The notes under the pieces were generated by a model. The model had not been told where the DNA came from and ran no database searches. It saw nothing but the letters and a program-made list of their open reading frames with translations. A stretch of DNA of 64,000 bases, taken from NCBI RefSeq assembly GCF_037975245.1, contig NC_092567.1:6136714-6200713 (forward strand). Direction: 5' to 3'. This DNA is from Apostichopus japonicus. Taxonomy: Eukaryota; Echinodermata; Holothuroidea; Aspidochirotida; Stichopodidae. The position numbers and the translations under genes are program-made. Numbering within the stretch: the first letter of the stretch is position 1; every line of letters starts with the position of its first letter. This document shows positions 36,339 through 46,943 of this stretch, piece by piece.

Positions 36339-37584
36339 CTCCTTGAATTAATATTGCCCTTTAATGACACATGCTTTTAGAAAATCATTACTCGAGATAG
36401 GAATACACTAGAGAGCTTCCCATAGCTTTATTTTGCACATAAGACAGCCTGCATCAATAAACAACCTTTTTCCGAGGGGGTCACATGGACTTTTTTTTTT
36501 TTTTTTTGTCTTCAAAGGTTTGTTTACATTCAAAACACCGGTCGTTTTTCAAAAAAATCGTGAGAACAGTGAAAAATTTCAGTCAACTGACCCTATCTTA
36601 TACAACTATCTAATACATACAAGGAATCAAATCAGGAGCCTCAGAGGCATATGTAGAGAGATGGCTCTATATTTGGGGAAAATATGTCAAAAAATAACGT
36701 TTTTCGGTCTATGTTAAGGCCAAAAAACGGTCAACTTTCCGAAAATATTTCTCCCGAATGCCTCACCCTACAGAAAAGATTTTTAGCTCTCCAGAAGCGT
36801 CACACTGAAATTCAACTCTACATAGAAACAATTAAGCAATAGCGCCTCCACTTTGTGAGTAATCCCTAGCAATTCAACTCAAGCATTTCTACGGTATAAA
36901 ATTTCGGTCAGCCACAGTTGATATGCATCGCGTCGTTAGGGTCAATGCAATCACTCACGTAATTGAAACGGTAACTATTTAGCACATATTATCATGGCTA
37001 AATACTTCTAAGAGGCGTTAGACCTTCTTTTTATGGGCAATTTGACCATCCAGCCGTTGGAGAAGAAGATTCTGACGATGAAATTCTGAAATTCTGATAC
37101 GGTAAGCCGCATACTGTATGCACACTGTTTGCACACTGTATGTACTATGTATTGTGTATGTAGCGCAATTGGTATATATAGACTTACCGTTACGCGTGGC
37201 TACCAATGTATTACAGAATACATTTGTTTGTTTGGAGGGGGGAAAATCAGTCATATTCCTCACATTCAAACATCAAATTATATTTTACTTATGAAATAAC
37301 ATGTCTTGAACTCATCAAACTATCAAAAGTCCAGCAGATTTTATCAAAATAATTTCAAATGGGCAAAAAAAGTACATTGTTTGTATCATAACCTCATTTG
37401 CATATTTACACATCTAATTAGCTCAATTAAAAAAAAAATTATAAAAATTAAAACTTCATTTCAATACCTATCTGTCAATACTTGGGTCCCTATTGACAAA
37501 ATGAACAGATTTTAAGTAATTACAATGTGTAAATATTTTCCCCCCAGGGGGACAATTATATGATCACACTGGGCACGTAAGGGG
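36339..37584. mobile_element. piggyBac-like TTAA element, non-autonomous
   Basis: Flanked by TTAA at 36335-36338 and 37585-37588. The right terminus read as complement is CCCCTTACGTGCCCAGTG, a piggyBac-style end; the left terminus is CTCCTTGAATTAATA. The surrounding sequence occurs without the element at 43405-43460 (GTTATTAATCAGG), which retains a single TTAA. Length 1246 bp, no transposase recognised, with a poly-T run near 36490. Confidence 0.75.
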
Positions 37585-37588
37585 TTAA

Positions 37589-37710
37589 CCATAACAAACT
37601 AAGATTCAACCATGACAGTACCATATATGTAGAAGACCAACAAAACAATAAAATCCCTTTAGAAATCGAATTATGGCTTTTGCAGAAGGTCCATTACACC
37701 CTAGAAATAT
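37589..37710. repeat. Dispersed repeat, paired with 43440-43560
   Basis: AGATTCAACCATGACAGTACC through AAGGTCCATTACACCCTAG aligns with the block at 43449-43556. It is the host sequence into which the TTAA element inserted. Confidence 0.75.
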
Positions 37711-37769
37711 CTACCTAGACAGGGGAGGAGAAGGTGATATTTCATTCAGAATTTACAACCGTTCTAGCT

Positions 37770-37795
37770 ATTGTAGTGCGCATGCGTGCTACAAT
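37770..37795. promoter_or_regulatory. Palindrome with an NRF1-like GCGCATGCGT core
   Basis: ATTGTAG and CTACAAT flank TGCGCATGCGTG, resembling the vertebrate NRF1 site. It lies about 0.8 kb upstream of the THAP-like exon. The regulatory role is inference; it could be chance. Confidence 0.25.
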
Positions 37796-38591
37796 ATTGG
37801 GAATACAAGCCCGCTCCACCATCCGCATGGCTAGCTTGTGAATGCCAGCTGAACATACACCTCATAGCAATCTCAAATTTGCAGGTTGGCTAAGCAGGAC
37901 AAAAATCCAGACCCAGATTTACAAAGAATTGTTGCGGCAAACAGTTAATTCTGCACTGGCACACGTAAACAAAAATGATCCCATTGAGTAGAATACTTCT
38001 TCAAAACAATACGTAAAATTCTCTACTTTGGTTCGTTTTTCTCGAATTGAACAAGACAGGTAACATTTGAACGCATTTGAGTTAATCCAAAAGAAAAAAT
38101 GCACGCAACAAATGTTAATCATATTATGCACAACAACTCGGTGTTATTTGGTGATCTCGGGCACGAACAGCTAGCCCGTAATGGCATGGCATTATATACT
38201 ACACAGTCAAAGTTAGTTGCCAGAGCTAGCTGCTCTGTACGTAGCCTGTATTACGTGTTTTGGATGATGAACCAGGGCCAGGAAACCGAACAAGCAGTTT
38301 TTAATCGCCCGGAGTGTGTAATAGTGCAATGAGAGACTGGACCTACATTGTATTCGTTAGAGTAATTGTGCATTAGGCCTTCGGTGTAAGTCACCGTATG
38401 TGCGTAAACTTTCGCTAACTAGGCGAGGGTCATAGAAATTGCAGTAGGGGAATGGCGTCATGCGACATATAATGAAGCCACCCATCCAACTGGTGGCGCT
38501 GTGCTTATACGACAAGAAAGTACTGGCGCGTAATACAAGCACTACGTCTTTCACATAACTAAAGTGATAAAGCTGACATAAATCACTCGAA

Positions 38592-38641
38592 ATGGTGATA
38601 TCGTGTGCCGTATTTGGGTGCCAAAAATGTGGCAGTGGACT
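38592..38641 (+). CDS. Possible first coding exon of a THAP-domain protein
   Basis: ATG in good context (GAAATGG, G at -3 and +4) starts MVISCAVFGCQKCGSG and ends at a consensus donor GTAAGT (38642). THAP zinc fingers typically open with a few residues, then Cys-x2-4-Cys near the N-terminus in a C-A-V-x-G-C context, and often have an early intron, so the match is suggestive. The remaining Cys-x2-His half would be in a downstream exon (exon phase 2), which I could not find. THAP proteins include sequence-specific transcription factors and P-element-type transposases. Too short to be certain. Confidence 0.35.
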
Positions 38642-38649
38642 GTAAGTTT

Positions 38650-40235
38650 CAGTTATTCTTAGGAATCGATAATAGAAGCAATTACATATAGGAATCTAAT
38701 TTTTTTACTAGTGTCGTCTGCTCAGCTGATGTTGTTATTCACTGGACGCTGGATATAGTTAGCCTAAGCCCTAGACCGGCAACGGCGGCTTTCGGATGCG
38801 ATAGAACTAAAGCCTAATTTTAAAAATGTTAACACCTCATTTTACTTAAAACTGTTTCCCTAACGACAGATCCACATGCCAGAATAACATGGGATGATGG
38901 TTATGATGTCGTGGGCTTACCACTAACAATTCAATAATAGTAAACTAGGCTACTACCGACTTTGCAACGTTAACATTAAACTAATAACTGCATGCACAGA
39001 CTAATATGGAAATATTACACGAAACAAGGTGTGTGGGAAGGGGAAGAGGGGTGGTGGGTTGCCTTTACACGGCACTTTTTAGGGACAACTAGGCTATGTC
39101 ACTATTTGAGTGGAGCACTAAAATAATACAAACAAGACATATGTTTGTCATATGCCTCTCAGATACCAGAAATGACACTTTCCGGACATTAAAAGTTGCA
39201 CAAACACTCCACTTACTCGAGTCATTATAGATGCGAGAAAAAAAAACAGGAGTATAGTACTTACCACTATGGTCACCATAACATGTCTCTGTCGCGCAAA
39301 GTACGCCTTCTCTTTCAGAAAAAGCGGGTAAAATCAAATTCAGTTTCAAAGTCGAATGCACAATATGTATATGTAAAGACTAACAAATGATCTGGCCTTT
39401 TGCCGTACACTACAAAGCGCCCTCTATTTTTCAAGGCTTTACTGCTTTAACAAACGGCGATAAACTGTGTCAGCTTTCTTCCTTGTTCAATTTCTATGAC
39501 GAAGATACAGTGACGTTAACATGTTGTTCAAGTTGACCAATCAGTGTCCAGGACTGGGTATTCTCTGTCACGTCCGGACAATGGATGAGTCTTTCTTAAA
39601 TACAATACGGTTACAAAGACCCATCCATTGGATATCAATTACAACAAACTAAATTTCACCTTCATCGCGCACCACAATGACACGTATTTGTATACAGTTG
39701 TTCTAGTTATTTGTAGATTTTATTACATATTGCAGACTGGATGTAACATTTACCTTCAATACACGACATCCGTGTATGTGACCTATGCTGCTGGGATGTA
39801 TCAAGTTAGTATCATTTGCCGTTAAGATGAACAAAATAAAACTAATGGATGCTGTTAGCTACGGAAAATAATTTTGTTATCTGTTTTAGAAAAGGCCAAT
39901 TTATTAGGGACAATATATTTTTATCTTGATTGCCCTTCAAAGCTGCTCTATAAAGTTCATCGGGACTCATATAGAATTTTTCCCTCTTTTCACAGTGAGA
40001 AAAAAATGCATCTTCGTTATCCATCTTTTAAAAACATGATAATTTAAAACGTAATGAAACTGAAGCATCTTATCTTCAATCTAAACAAGATATCTAGCCA
40101 TATATCGTAATAATGATAATATCAACTAAATATGAAACAATTATACAATACCACGGGGCAATCTTCTTATGATCTTTATATTTAAAATAAAATAAAACTG
40201 TTACCAAACTGCTTATCCACTAGAGAGCCTGTGTA
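38650..40235. other. No firm gene; one minus-strand frame of note
   Basis: Mostly unremarkable. The 60-codon minus-strand frame 40024-39842 (starting MDNEDAFFSHCEKREKFY and containing SPDELYRAALKGNQDKN) has gene-like composition, but no linked exon or recognised family, so it is listed here as a candidate only. Confidence 0.3.
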
Positions 40236-40368
40236 AGAGAATGTGTAAAAGTAAGTTGGCCTGACGTTTTAATCCTAGCAGGATCTACTTCAAAGGCTAA
40301 ATGACAAGTGATCATTACGATCCTGCTAAGATCGAAACGTCAGGCCAACTTATTTGTACACGATCTTT
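40236..40368. repeat. Inverted repeat with hammerhead-like vestiges
   Basis: TAAGTTGGCCTGACGTTT (40252-) and its complement AAACGTCAGGCCAACTTA (-40352) head arms of about 34 bp, extending imperfectly to about 50 bp, around a 33-base centre. Read inward, each arm has a GATCCTGCTA hairpin followed by AAACGTC. The right arm has GAAACGTC, like the GAAA, two-pair stem III and GTC of a minimal hammerhead. The CTGANGA core is not intact in either arm, so any ribozyme is degenerate. Confidence 0.6.
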
Positions 40369-41049
40369 ACATTTGTTTGTTGTGTAAACAGTGACTGTCA
40401 TACAACGGTAGTAAAGTACGTTATATATTTAGTTTGTGGTACAGGATAAGTAAATAGCGATAACAATAGGCAAGCATGTTCCTGATTACGAAAGGTAGGT
40501 TAGATGTGAACATATGTTAGTATTAATATAGTTAGTTATGGAAACGAAAGATAGATACGAAAATAAATATATTCATATTAAGAAGTAAAAACAAACAGCA
40601 TTTAAAGAACGGAAAGCCCTGTTATTTGAAAAGTCCCCTTTTCTCGTGTTCTGATATGTAACAAGTGAAATGCGTTTCGTTTTCTTTTATGGAAATCACT
40701 GGTTAATACGACTGAAAACATCTATAGCTTTAATAATTTATAATCAAGTTACTATGGATGACACGTTATTGATTTAATTTTACTGTTAGCTGAACTTTGA
40801 GCTGAGTTTATCACAGTGTTTTCCTCAAGCCAATGTTTGTCAAGTCAAGTCACAAGTCTTTCGCTCATGTCACGCGTATAACAGCAGCTTATATAGTCAT
40901 TCTAGACATAAGCCTAATGATAATCAACGACCGATGTTTAACGAGGCATCTTTATCAAGTGCTTCGGGTCCTGTGAATGACGTGTTTCAGTGAGCTCTTG
41001 TTACAATGTTATGGAGGCTACTCTTTTCTACAAGAGTAGCCATATATAC

Positions 41050-41951
41050 TTGGCAGCAACTGAAGTAATCTTGTACCATTATGGAGGGCAGGAGCAGAGG
41101 GGTAGCTAGGGGGGGGGGGATAGGCCGTCAAATATATGTCTACCACCCCCAGTCATATACACTGGGCAGTAACTGAACTTCAGTGTGTAAAACCGGTGTA
41201 CTTTTACTCTCTCAATACGCAAATATAACGTTAATGCAAAATCAAAGATTTACTTACTCTGTACAGAGACTAATCTTGTATCATAATGGAGGGCAGAGTA
41301 GGAGCAGAAGGGTCTATACGGGAGGGCAATAGGCCCTCAAATATTTGTCTGCCACCCCTTGAAAGTATCTAAATTGGAACGATAGAGGTATACAGTATAG
41401 TATGAAACATTATTGCCTAGGTCTCCTTTTTTCTGTTGGTTTTATCTGTACCAGGTGTCAACATCCGCTCCGACTGTTATTACCAATTACTGTAAGTACG
41501 CAATATAATATATGAGGGTTGCTCGGAAGGAACATGGATCCCAGAAAATTTTGTTAAAACATTCTTGGTCGTATTAACCCTGCTTATACCGTTAATGCAA
41601 AATCAAAGATTTACTTACTCTGTTCAGAGACTAATCTTGTATCATAATGGAGGGCAGAGTAGGAGCAGAAGGGTCTATACGGGAGGGCAATAGGCCCTCA
41701 AATATTTGTCTGCCACCCCTTGAAAGTATCTAAATTGGAATGATAGAGGTATACATTATAGTATGAAACATTATTGCCTAGGTCTCCTTTTTTCTGTTGG
41801 TTTTATCTGTACCAGGTGTCAACATCCGCTCCGACTGTTATTACCAATTACTGTAAGTACGCAATATAATATATGAGGGTTGCTCGGAAGGAACATGGAT
41901 CCCAGAAAATTTTGTTAAAACATTCTTGGTCGAATTAACCCTGCTTATACG
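41050..41951. repeat. 361-bp tandem duplication plus an older third copy
   Basis: Units 41230-41590 and 41591-41951 are nearly identical; I saw only a few substitutions, for example TGTACAGAG/TGTTCAGAG and CAGTATAG/CATTATAG. A diverged partial unit precedes them at about 41050-41165 (GTAATCTTGTACCATTATGG). No coding content. The near identity marks a recent duplication. Confidence 0.9.
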
Positions 41952-42479
41952 TCGACTATTGACTATTATTTTCGAAAACAAAAACGATTTTACATATTGA
42001 CATTTTGTGGTTTTATTTCTGATATTTGATTTTTCTTATAGAACAATTTAGACTGATATCGCAACCTTCCACGCTTTATAGAAATTGTAACGTTTCTCAT
42101 GAAGTTTTGACGTTTATCTAGAAATGTCGACACCAAACGTTTACTGAAAATATGAATTTCATTAAAAATGGAACATTTGATTACCTCGCATTGTTTGGCT
42201 AACAAAGGATCAAGCCGAATGACCCAGTAATGTATTAAAGTACAATCGTACTGTAGATGAGTGAACCTGGTGTCGTCGTCACTGAAGAATATCTTGATCT
42301 AACAAGTGAACTACTGTAAGAAAGATGTGATGATGCCCCCCTCCCCTTCTTCCCTCCAGCCTCCCCTTCCAAATCACACCTCCCTTTGACACTCCAGGTA
42401 TTCAGTCATTCGGTACAACGAATATCACCTTTAATTGGGTTATTACTAATTAACGTCACAAGAACACTCCATCTTCAAC
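41952..42479. other. No gene identified
   Basis: AT-rich with a short C-rich patch near 42335-42365. Nothing recognised. Confidence 0.4.
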
Positions 42480-43400
42480 GCAATCCAATTCCATGATATT
42501 AAACTACTGCGTGTACAGGGCTATGCGCTGAATGTTAGGAAAGATAGAACAAACACCGTCTTTAACCATCACGCCCCCATCACCATTCTATCCCTAGTGA
42601 TTCCACAATATATGTGACTCCATGTGTGGCTCCATGTAGTGGGTCACGTTTTTCATCGTATATCGAGTGAAATATAGGCTTACTTTGTACTATGGAAACT
42701 GTGTATAACTAGCGCATTGTATGTAAATACTAACAACATCAAACAAACAGACAAGTCGTTCCAGACCCCAGGAAGAGGAGGGTTAGTTAACACACACTGT
42801 TTTCTGAGACATTTGGGAGAAAAACACTGTTTCGTGATAACATGTACCGAGATACCAAACTAATAGGTAGCGTGGTTTAGATTTCAATTCTAACCAGTAC
42901 TTTACATACGGAGTAATACTTCAACATCCTTAGTTTAATAGTGTAAGTATAAATGCAATGTACAAACAAAACAACAATAACTCACCTCTTTTAAGTTCAG
43001 CTGGAGTTAACAATGTAAAATTTTGTATATAAAGCATTATTATACAAGTATATATGAACAACAGAAAAATGGCTACGAATGAAAAACAATGAAACACAAA
43101 GAAAAAGAGGATTTTAAGTTTTAAACAGTAAACAATATAATCAGCATCTCATGAATAATCATCAACCAGATACATACACATGAGAGGGTATAAATATATC
43201 ATTTTCAGTGAATTAGGGTTTACATTACCTTTCACATGAATGTTCTGTATGTAAAGGCGAACATGAATTATGAATGGTTGGGTATACGTCATGGACAGAA
43301 ACGAATCATACAGTCTCTGGCCCTATACATCATACAAAGTTCACTAATATATTGGTCACTCAGCCGCTTGAGGAATTCTTAAAAAAAAAAAAAAAAAACG
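42480..43400. repeat. Segmental repeat, paired with 54983-56010
   Basis: AAACTACTGCGTGT (about 42503), GTTAGGAAAGATA, CAGCATCTCATGAATAATC (about 43143) and GTTGGGTATACGTCATGGAC align in order with 54990-55030 and 55660-55990. The copy here lacks the C-rich array that occupies 55070-55615. An A18 run follows at 43381. Confidence 0.75.
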
Positions 43401-43404
43401 TAAA

Positions 43405-43575
43405 TACCTTGATCTGCAGAGTAAAATATGTTATTAATCAGGAAAAAAGATTCAACCATAGCAGTACCATTTATGTCGGACACCACCAAGAAAACCAATT
43501 AAATCCCTTTATAAATCGAATGATTGCTTCTGAAGGAAGGTCCATTACACCCTAGCAATCCCTACCTATAGACTC
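43405..43575. repeat. Dispersed repeat: empty site for the TTAA element
   Basis: Aligns with both flanks of the element at 36339-37584 (ATACCTTGATCTGCAG on one side, AGATTCAACCATAGCAGTACC on the other), with a single TTAA between. Confidence 0.75.
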
Positions 43576-44319
43576 TTTTTTAGGCTTGCTATTGTAAAGT
43601 GATGTGAGAAGTCATTTAAGTTTAATGTTGGGACGATTGTTTTCTTCAATTTCCAGTCAGCATTTTGACCCATTACATACACAGTAGGCAAATATGACGT
43701 CATTCGGTCAGACCACATAATATAGCTTGTATAGGCAAGCAATACTAACTAAGAAAACCTGTCGTAAACAATTGTCAACAATATCAGTACGGTTCATTAT
43801 TATCATTATAATATATTAAGTAACGACAGTTAACGATAACCCTTGTGTATGGTATATTCTCTACAAACAATGGCAAGCCAAAGGGGGAGGGGGAGGGGGA
43901 GGGGGGGAAGGGTGGTCGACAGCCCATCTTCCTTCACGGAATTGTTGTGGCGTTCAGCCGGTGCATAATTACACCACTGCTACAGTAATCCCTGTCTCTT
44001 TTTCAACCTTAAAAAATATGTATTAGCAAAGCCTTGCGCTTATAGAACTACTTATATGGATGACATTTATATTCTAAATACGCCTCAAAATGCACCAATT
44101 GACGTCTGAACTTTTATTGGGGGTGGGGAGGGTGGTTGGACCCTAGACCCGCTACGCGATAGTCGGCTTGAATGACCACGGGGCATCATCCTCTCATTTA
44201 TGAAATCTTTGGTTCGCATCTAGTCCTTTTTGGAATGGTTCAGGTTCCTAACTTAATCCATCCATGGGCAAGTTTGAATATGTCCTCCACTTTTGAAATC
44301 CTAGGCACGCACCTGTCTA
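43576..44319. other. No gene; G-rich quadruplex candidate inside
   Basis: Contains GGGGGA repeated four times, then GGGGGG and GGG, at about 43880-43913: a strong G-quadruplex candidate on the plus strand. Otherwise unremarkable. Confidence 0.5.
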
Positions 44320-44387
44320 TGACTCCTGCAGAGAGCTGTAGTACATGACTATCGGGCCATACAATGTAGTGTCTGTGTTGCTCCATA

Positions 44388-45050
44388 CCTTGCAAGGAAC
44401 TGTCACGGAATGAAGAGAAAGGGAGCTGTCACTGAGTACTTTGCAGTAACTTGATCTGTCATAATATATAATGAGTGTAAATCATAATTGTAATTAATTA
44501 ATCATAAAGGTGTTGCTTCATACCTTGCAAGGAACTGTCACGGAATGAAGAGAAGGGAGCTGTCACTGAGTACTTTGCAGTAACTTGATCTGTCATAATA
44601 TATAATGAGTGTAAATCATAATTGTAATTAATTAATCATAAAGGTGTTGCTTCATACCTTGCAAGGAACTGTCACGGAATGAAGCGAAAGGGAGCTGTCA
44701 CTGAGTTCTTTGGTATAACTTGATCTCTCATAATATATAATGAGTGTAAATCATAATTGTAATTAATTAATCATAAAGGTGTTGCTTCATACCTTGCAAG
44801 GAACTGTCACGGAATGAAGAGAAAGGGAGCTGTCACTGAGTTCTTTGGTATAACTTGATCTCTCATAATATATAATGAGTGTAAATCATAATTGTAATTA
44901 ATTAATCATAAAGGTGTTGCTTCATACCTTGCAAGGAACTGTCACGGAATGAAGAGAAAGGGAGCTGTCACTGAGTTCTTTGGTATAACTTGATCTGTCA
45001 TAATATATAATGAGTGTATATTATAATTGTAATTAATTAATCATAATCAT
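44388..45050. repeat. 135-bp tandem repeat, five copies
   Basis: CCTTGCAAGGAACTGTCACGG starts at 44388, 44523, 44657, 44792 and 44927. Units include TAATTAATTAATCATAAAGG. Copies 3-5 share TTCTTTGGTATAAC where copies 1-2 have TACTTTGCAGTAAC. Confidence 0.95.
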
Positions 45051-45460
45051 GGAGCTGTTACATATAGAGCTCCCTGCTATAATTAGGGAGCTGTCACTGA
45101 GAAGAACTCCCTGCTATAATTAGGGAGCTGTCACTGAGAATAGCTCCCTGCTATAATAAGGGAGTTGTCCCTGGGAAGAGCTAACTGTTATAATTGAGGA
45201 GCTGTTACAGATAGAGCTCCCTGGTATAATTAGGGAGCTGTTACATATAGAGCTCCCTGCTATAATTAGGGAGCTGGCACTGAGAATAGCTCCCTGCTAT
45301 AATTAGGAAGCTGTTACTGAGAAGAGCTCCCTGCTATAATTAGGGAGCTGTTACTGAGATATCTCCCTGCTATAATTAGGGAGCTGTTGCATATTGAGCT
45401 TCGTACTGTAATTAGACATCTGTCTTCGAGAGAGAACCCTGTTATAATTAGGGAGCCCCC
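45050..45460. repeat. Tandem array of hairpin units, copy 2
   Basis: About ten units of GAGCTCCCTGCTATAATTAG followed by GGAGCTGTCACTGAGA with 37-bp spacing, each a self-complementary AGCTCCCT/AGGGAGCT hairpin. More uniform than the array at 34715-35310. Confidence 0.9.
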
Positions 45461-46176
45461 TCGTTATTATATGTAGTATATGTGTTTGCATACGTATATG
45501 CATACAGGATCAAAGTATCAACAGATAACTATATCAGTGATATAGTAAACTGTTTGTTTGTTATGTAAATATCGAGTGACGGATGGATTAATACATACTG
45601 TGAGTAGCATGATATATATTCAGATTTTTATCGCCGTTACAAGTAAACATTACACGACGATTGCATATATGTTTGCATGGACTTAAGTGTGTTCTAACAC
45701 TGCAGGTACACAATAACTCAGAACAGAGCAAAATGAACGAATGCTACACATTTCATGTACGATACTTCCTCAGCGCTAACTTAGGCCTAAAATCTACAAG
45801 TCATTCACTTTCTTTGAAATGAGTGTATAAAATGGAGATGGGAGACGTTGGGGAGGGGGGGGGGGGGTGTGAAAAGATGAAAGATAGTTTCACTAATCTA
45901 GGCATGTCTTCGTATGCAAGCTTCATTTTCATCATGAGACTATATCCTCGCTGTTCGCGAGTCAGGAGAGGAATTAAAATAAATCGAGGCAGATAAAGGT
46001 GCTCATTTATACATTGTGTACCTGTGTGTCATGTTCAGACCAAGTTATGAAATATTACATATCATAACCAACACCTCAATCGTGTCTAAGCACTTAATTA
46101 TATAAATGTAATACTCCATTCTCTCATATCAAATCCGCCAACTTCTTGTCTAATTTCAACATTCCTGGTGGACAAA

Positions 46177-46943
46177 TATGGAACGCGAAAAGGGAAACCA
46201 TATTTCGTTGTCCAAACTAAGTTTGTTGCTGTCTAAATTAAAGTTGTTGCTGCTGTTTTATCATGTTGTTGCTCAAACTTACGTTGTTGTCTAAACTTAC
46301 GTTGTTGTCTAAACTTACGTTGTTGTCTAAACTTACGTTGTTGTCTAAACCTACGTTGCCGTCTGAAGTTGGTTCCGTTGTCTGCTTACGTTATTGCCCA
46401 ATCACGTGATATAAAAATATGGGCTATTCGCGCGAAATTCAACTTGCGCTGTGTATACATACACGTCGTTAATTTGCAGACCAATTACGAAATAGTCAGT
46501 AAGATTGACATGTATCCCAACCCAATTACAAACCGGTAAACGCTCTCCACCATGCTACATACATGAGCCGACCACGCCCACTTTGCTCCTCAAGAAACTT
46601 CCCGTATATGCGAAGAACAAAGGCGGCCTTGTCCACGGGACTGTTTTCCTAAACCAAGGCAGCAAGAACCAACCCCCTGCGTACAGTAATCATATGAAGC
46701 CCATATGGTAAAGCAATTGTTGAACAGCGCCGATGGCAACAACGTAAGCGCGAAAAGGGCAAACTGATTTCGTTGTCTAATCTAAGTTTGTTGTTGCCTA
46801 AACTAAAATTGTTGCTGCTGTTTCACCATGCTGTTGCTCAAACTCACGTATATGTCTAAAATTCCGTTTTCTAAACTTACGTCGTTGTCTAAACTTACGT
46901 TAAACTTAGCAACGAAATAAGTTTTCCCTTTTCGCGTTCCATA
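46177..46943. mobile_element. Inverted-repeat element (TATGGAACGCG) with an 18-bp internal array
   Basis: Left end TATGGAACGCGAAAAGGGAA and right end complement of the same, about 30 bp of near-perfect inverted repeat. Flanked by GACAAA at 46171-46176 and 46944-46949. Inside, ACGTTGTTGTCTAAACTT repeats in tandem at about 46272-46370, with degenerate units near both ends. 767 bp, no transposase. The superfamily is uncertain. Confidence 0.8.

Larger units (their letters stand above)
44320..46176. repeat. Composite tandem-repeat unit, copy 2
   Basis: Same order of parts as 30551-35900: a degenerate 53-bp-type unit with AATGTAGTGTCTGTGT (44371), five 135-bp units, the hairpin array 45050-45460, and the unique tail from 45504. 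It suggests a dispersed, probably mobile, composite repeat whose internal arrays expand independently. Confidence 0.7.
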
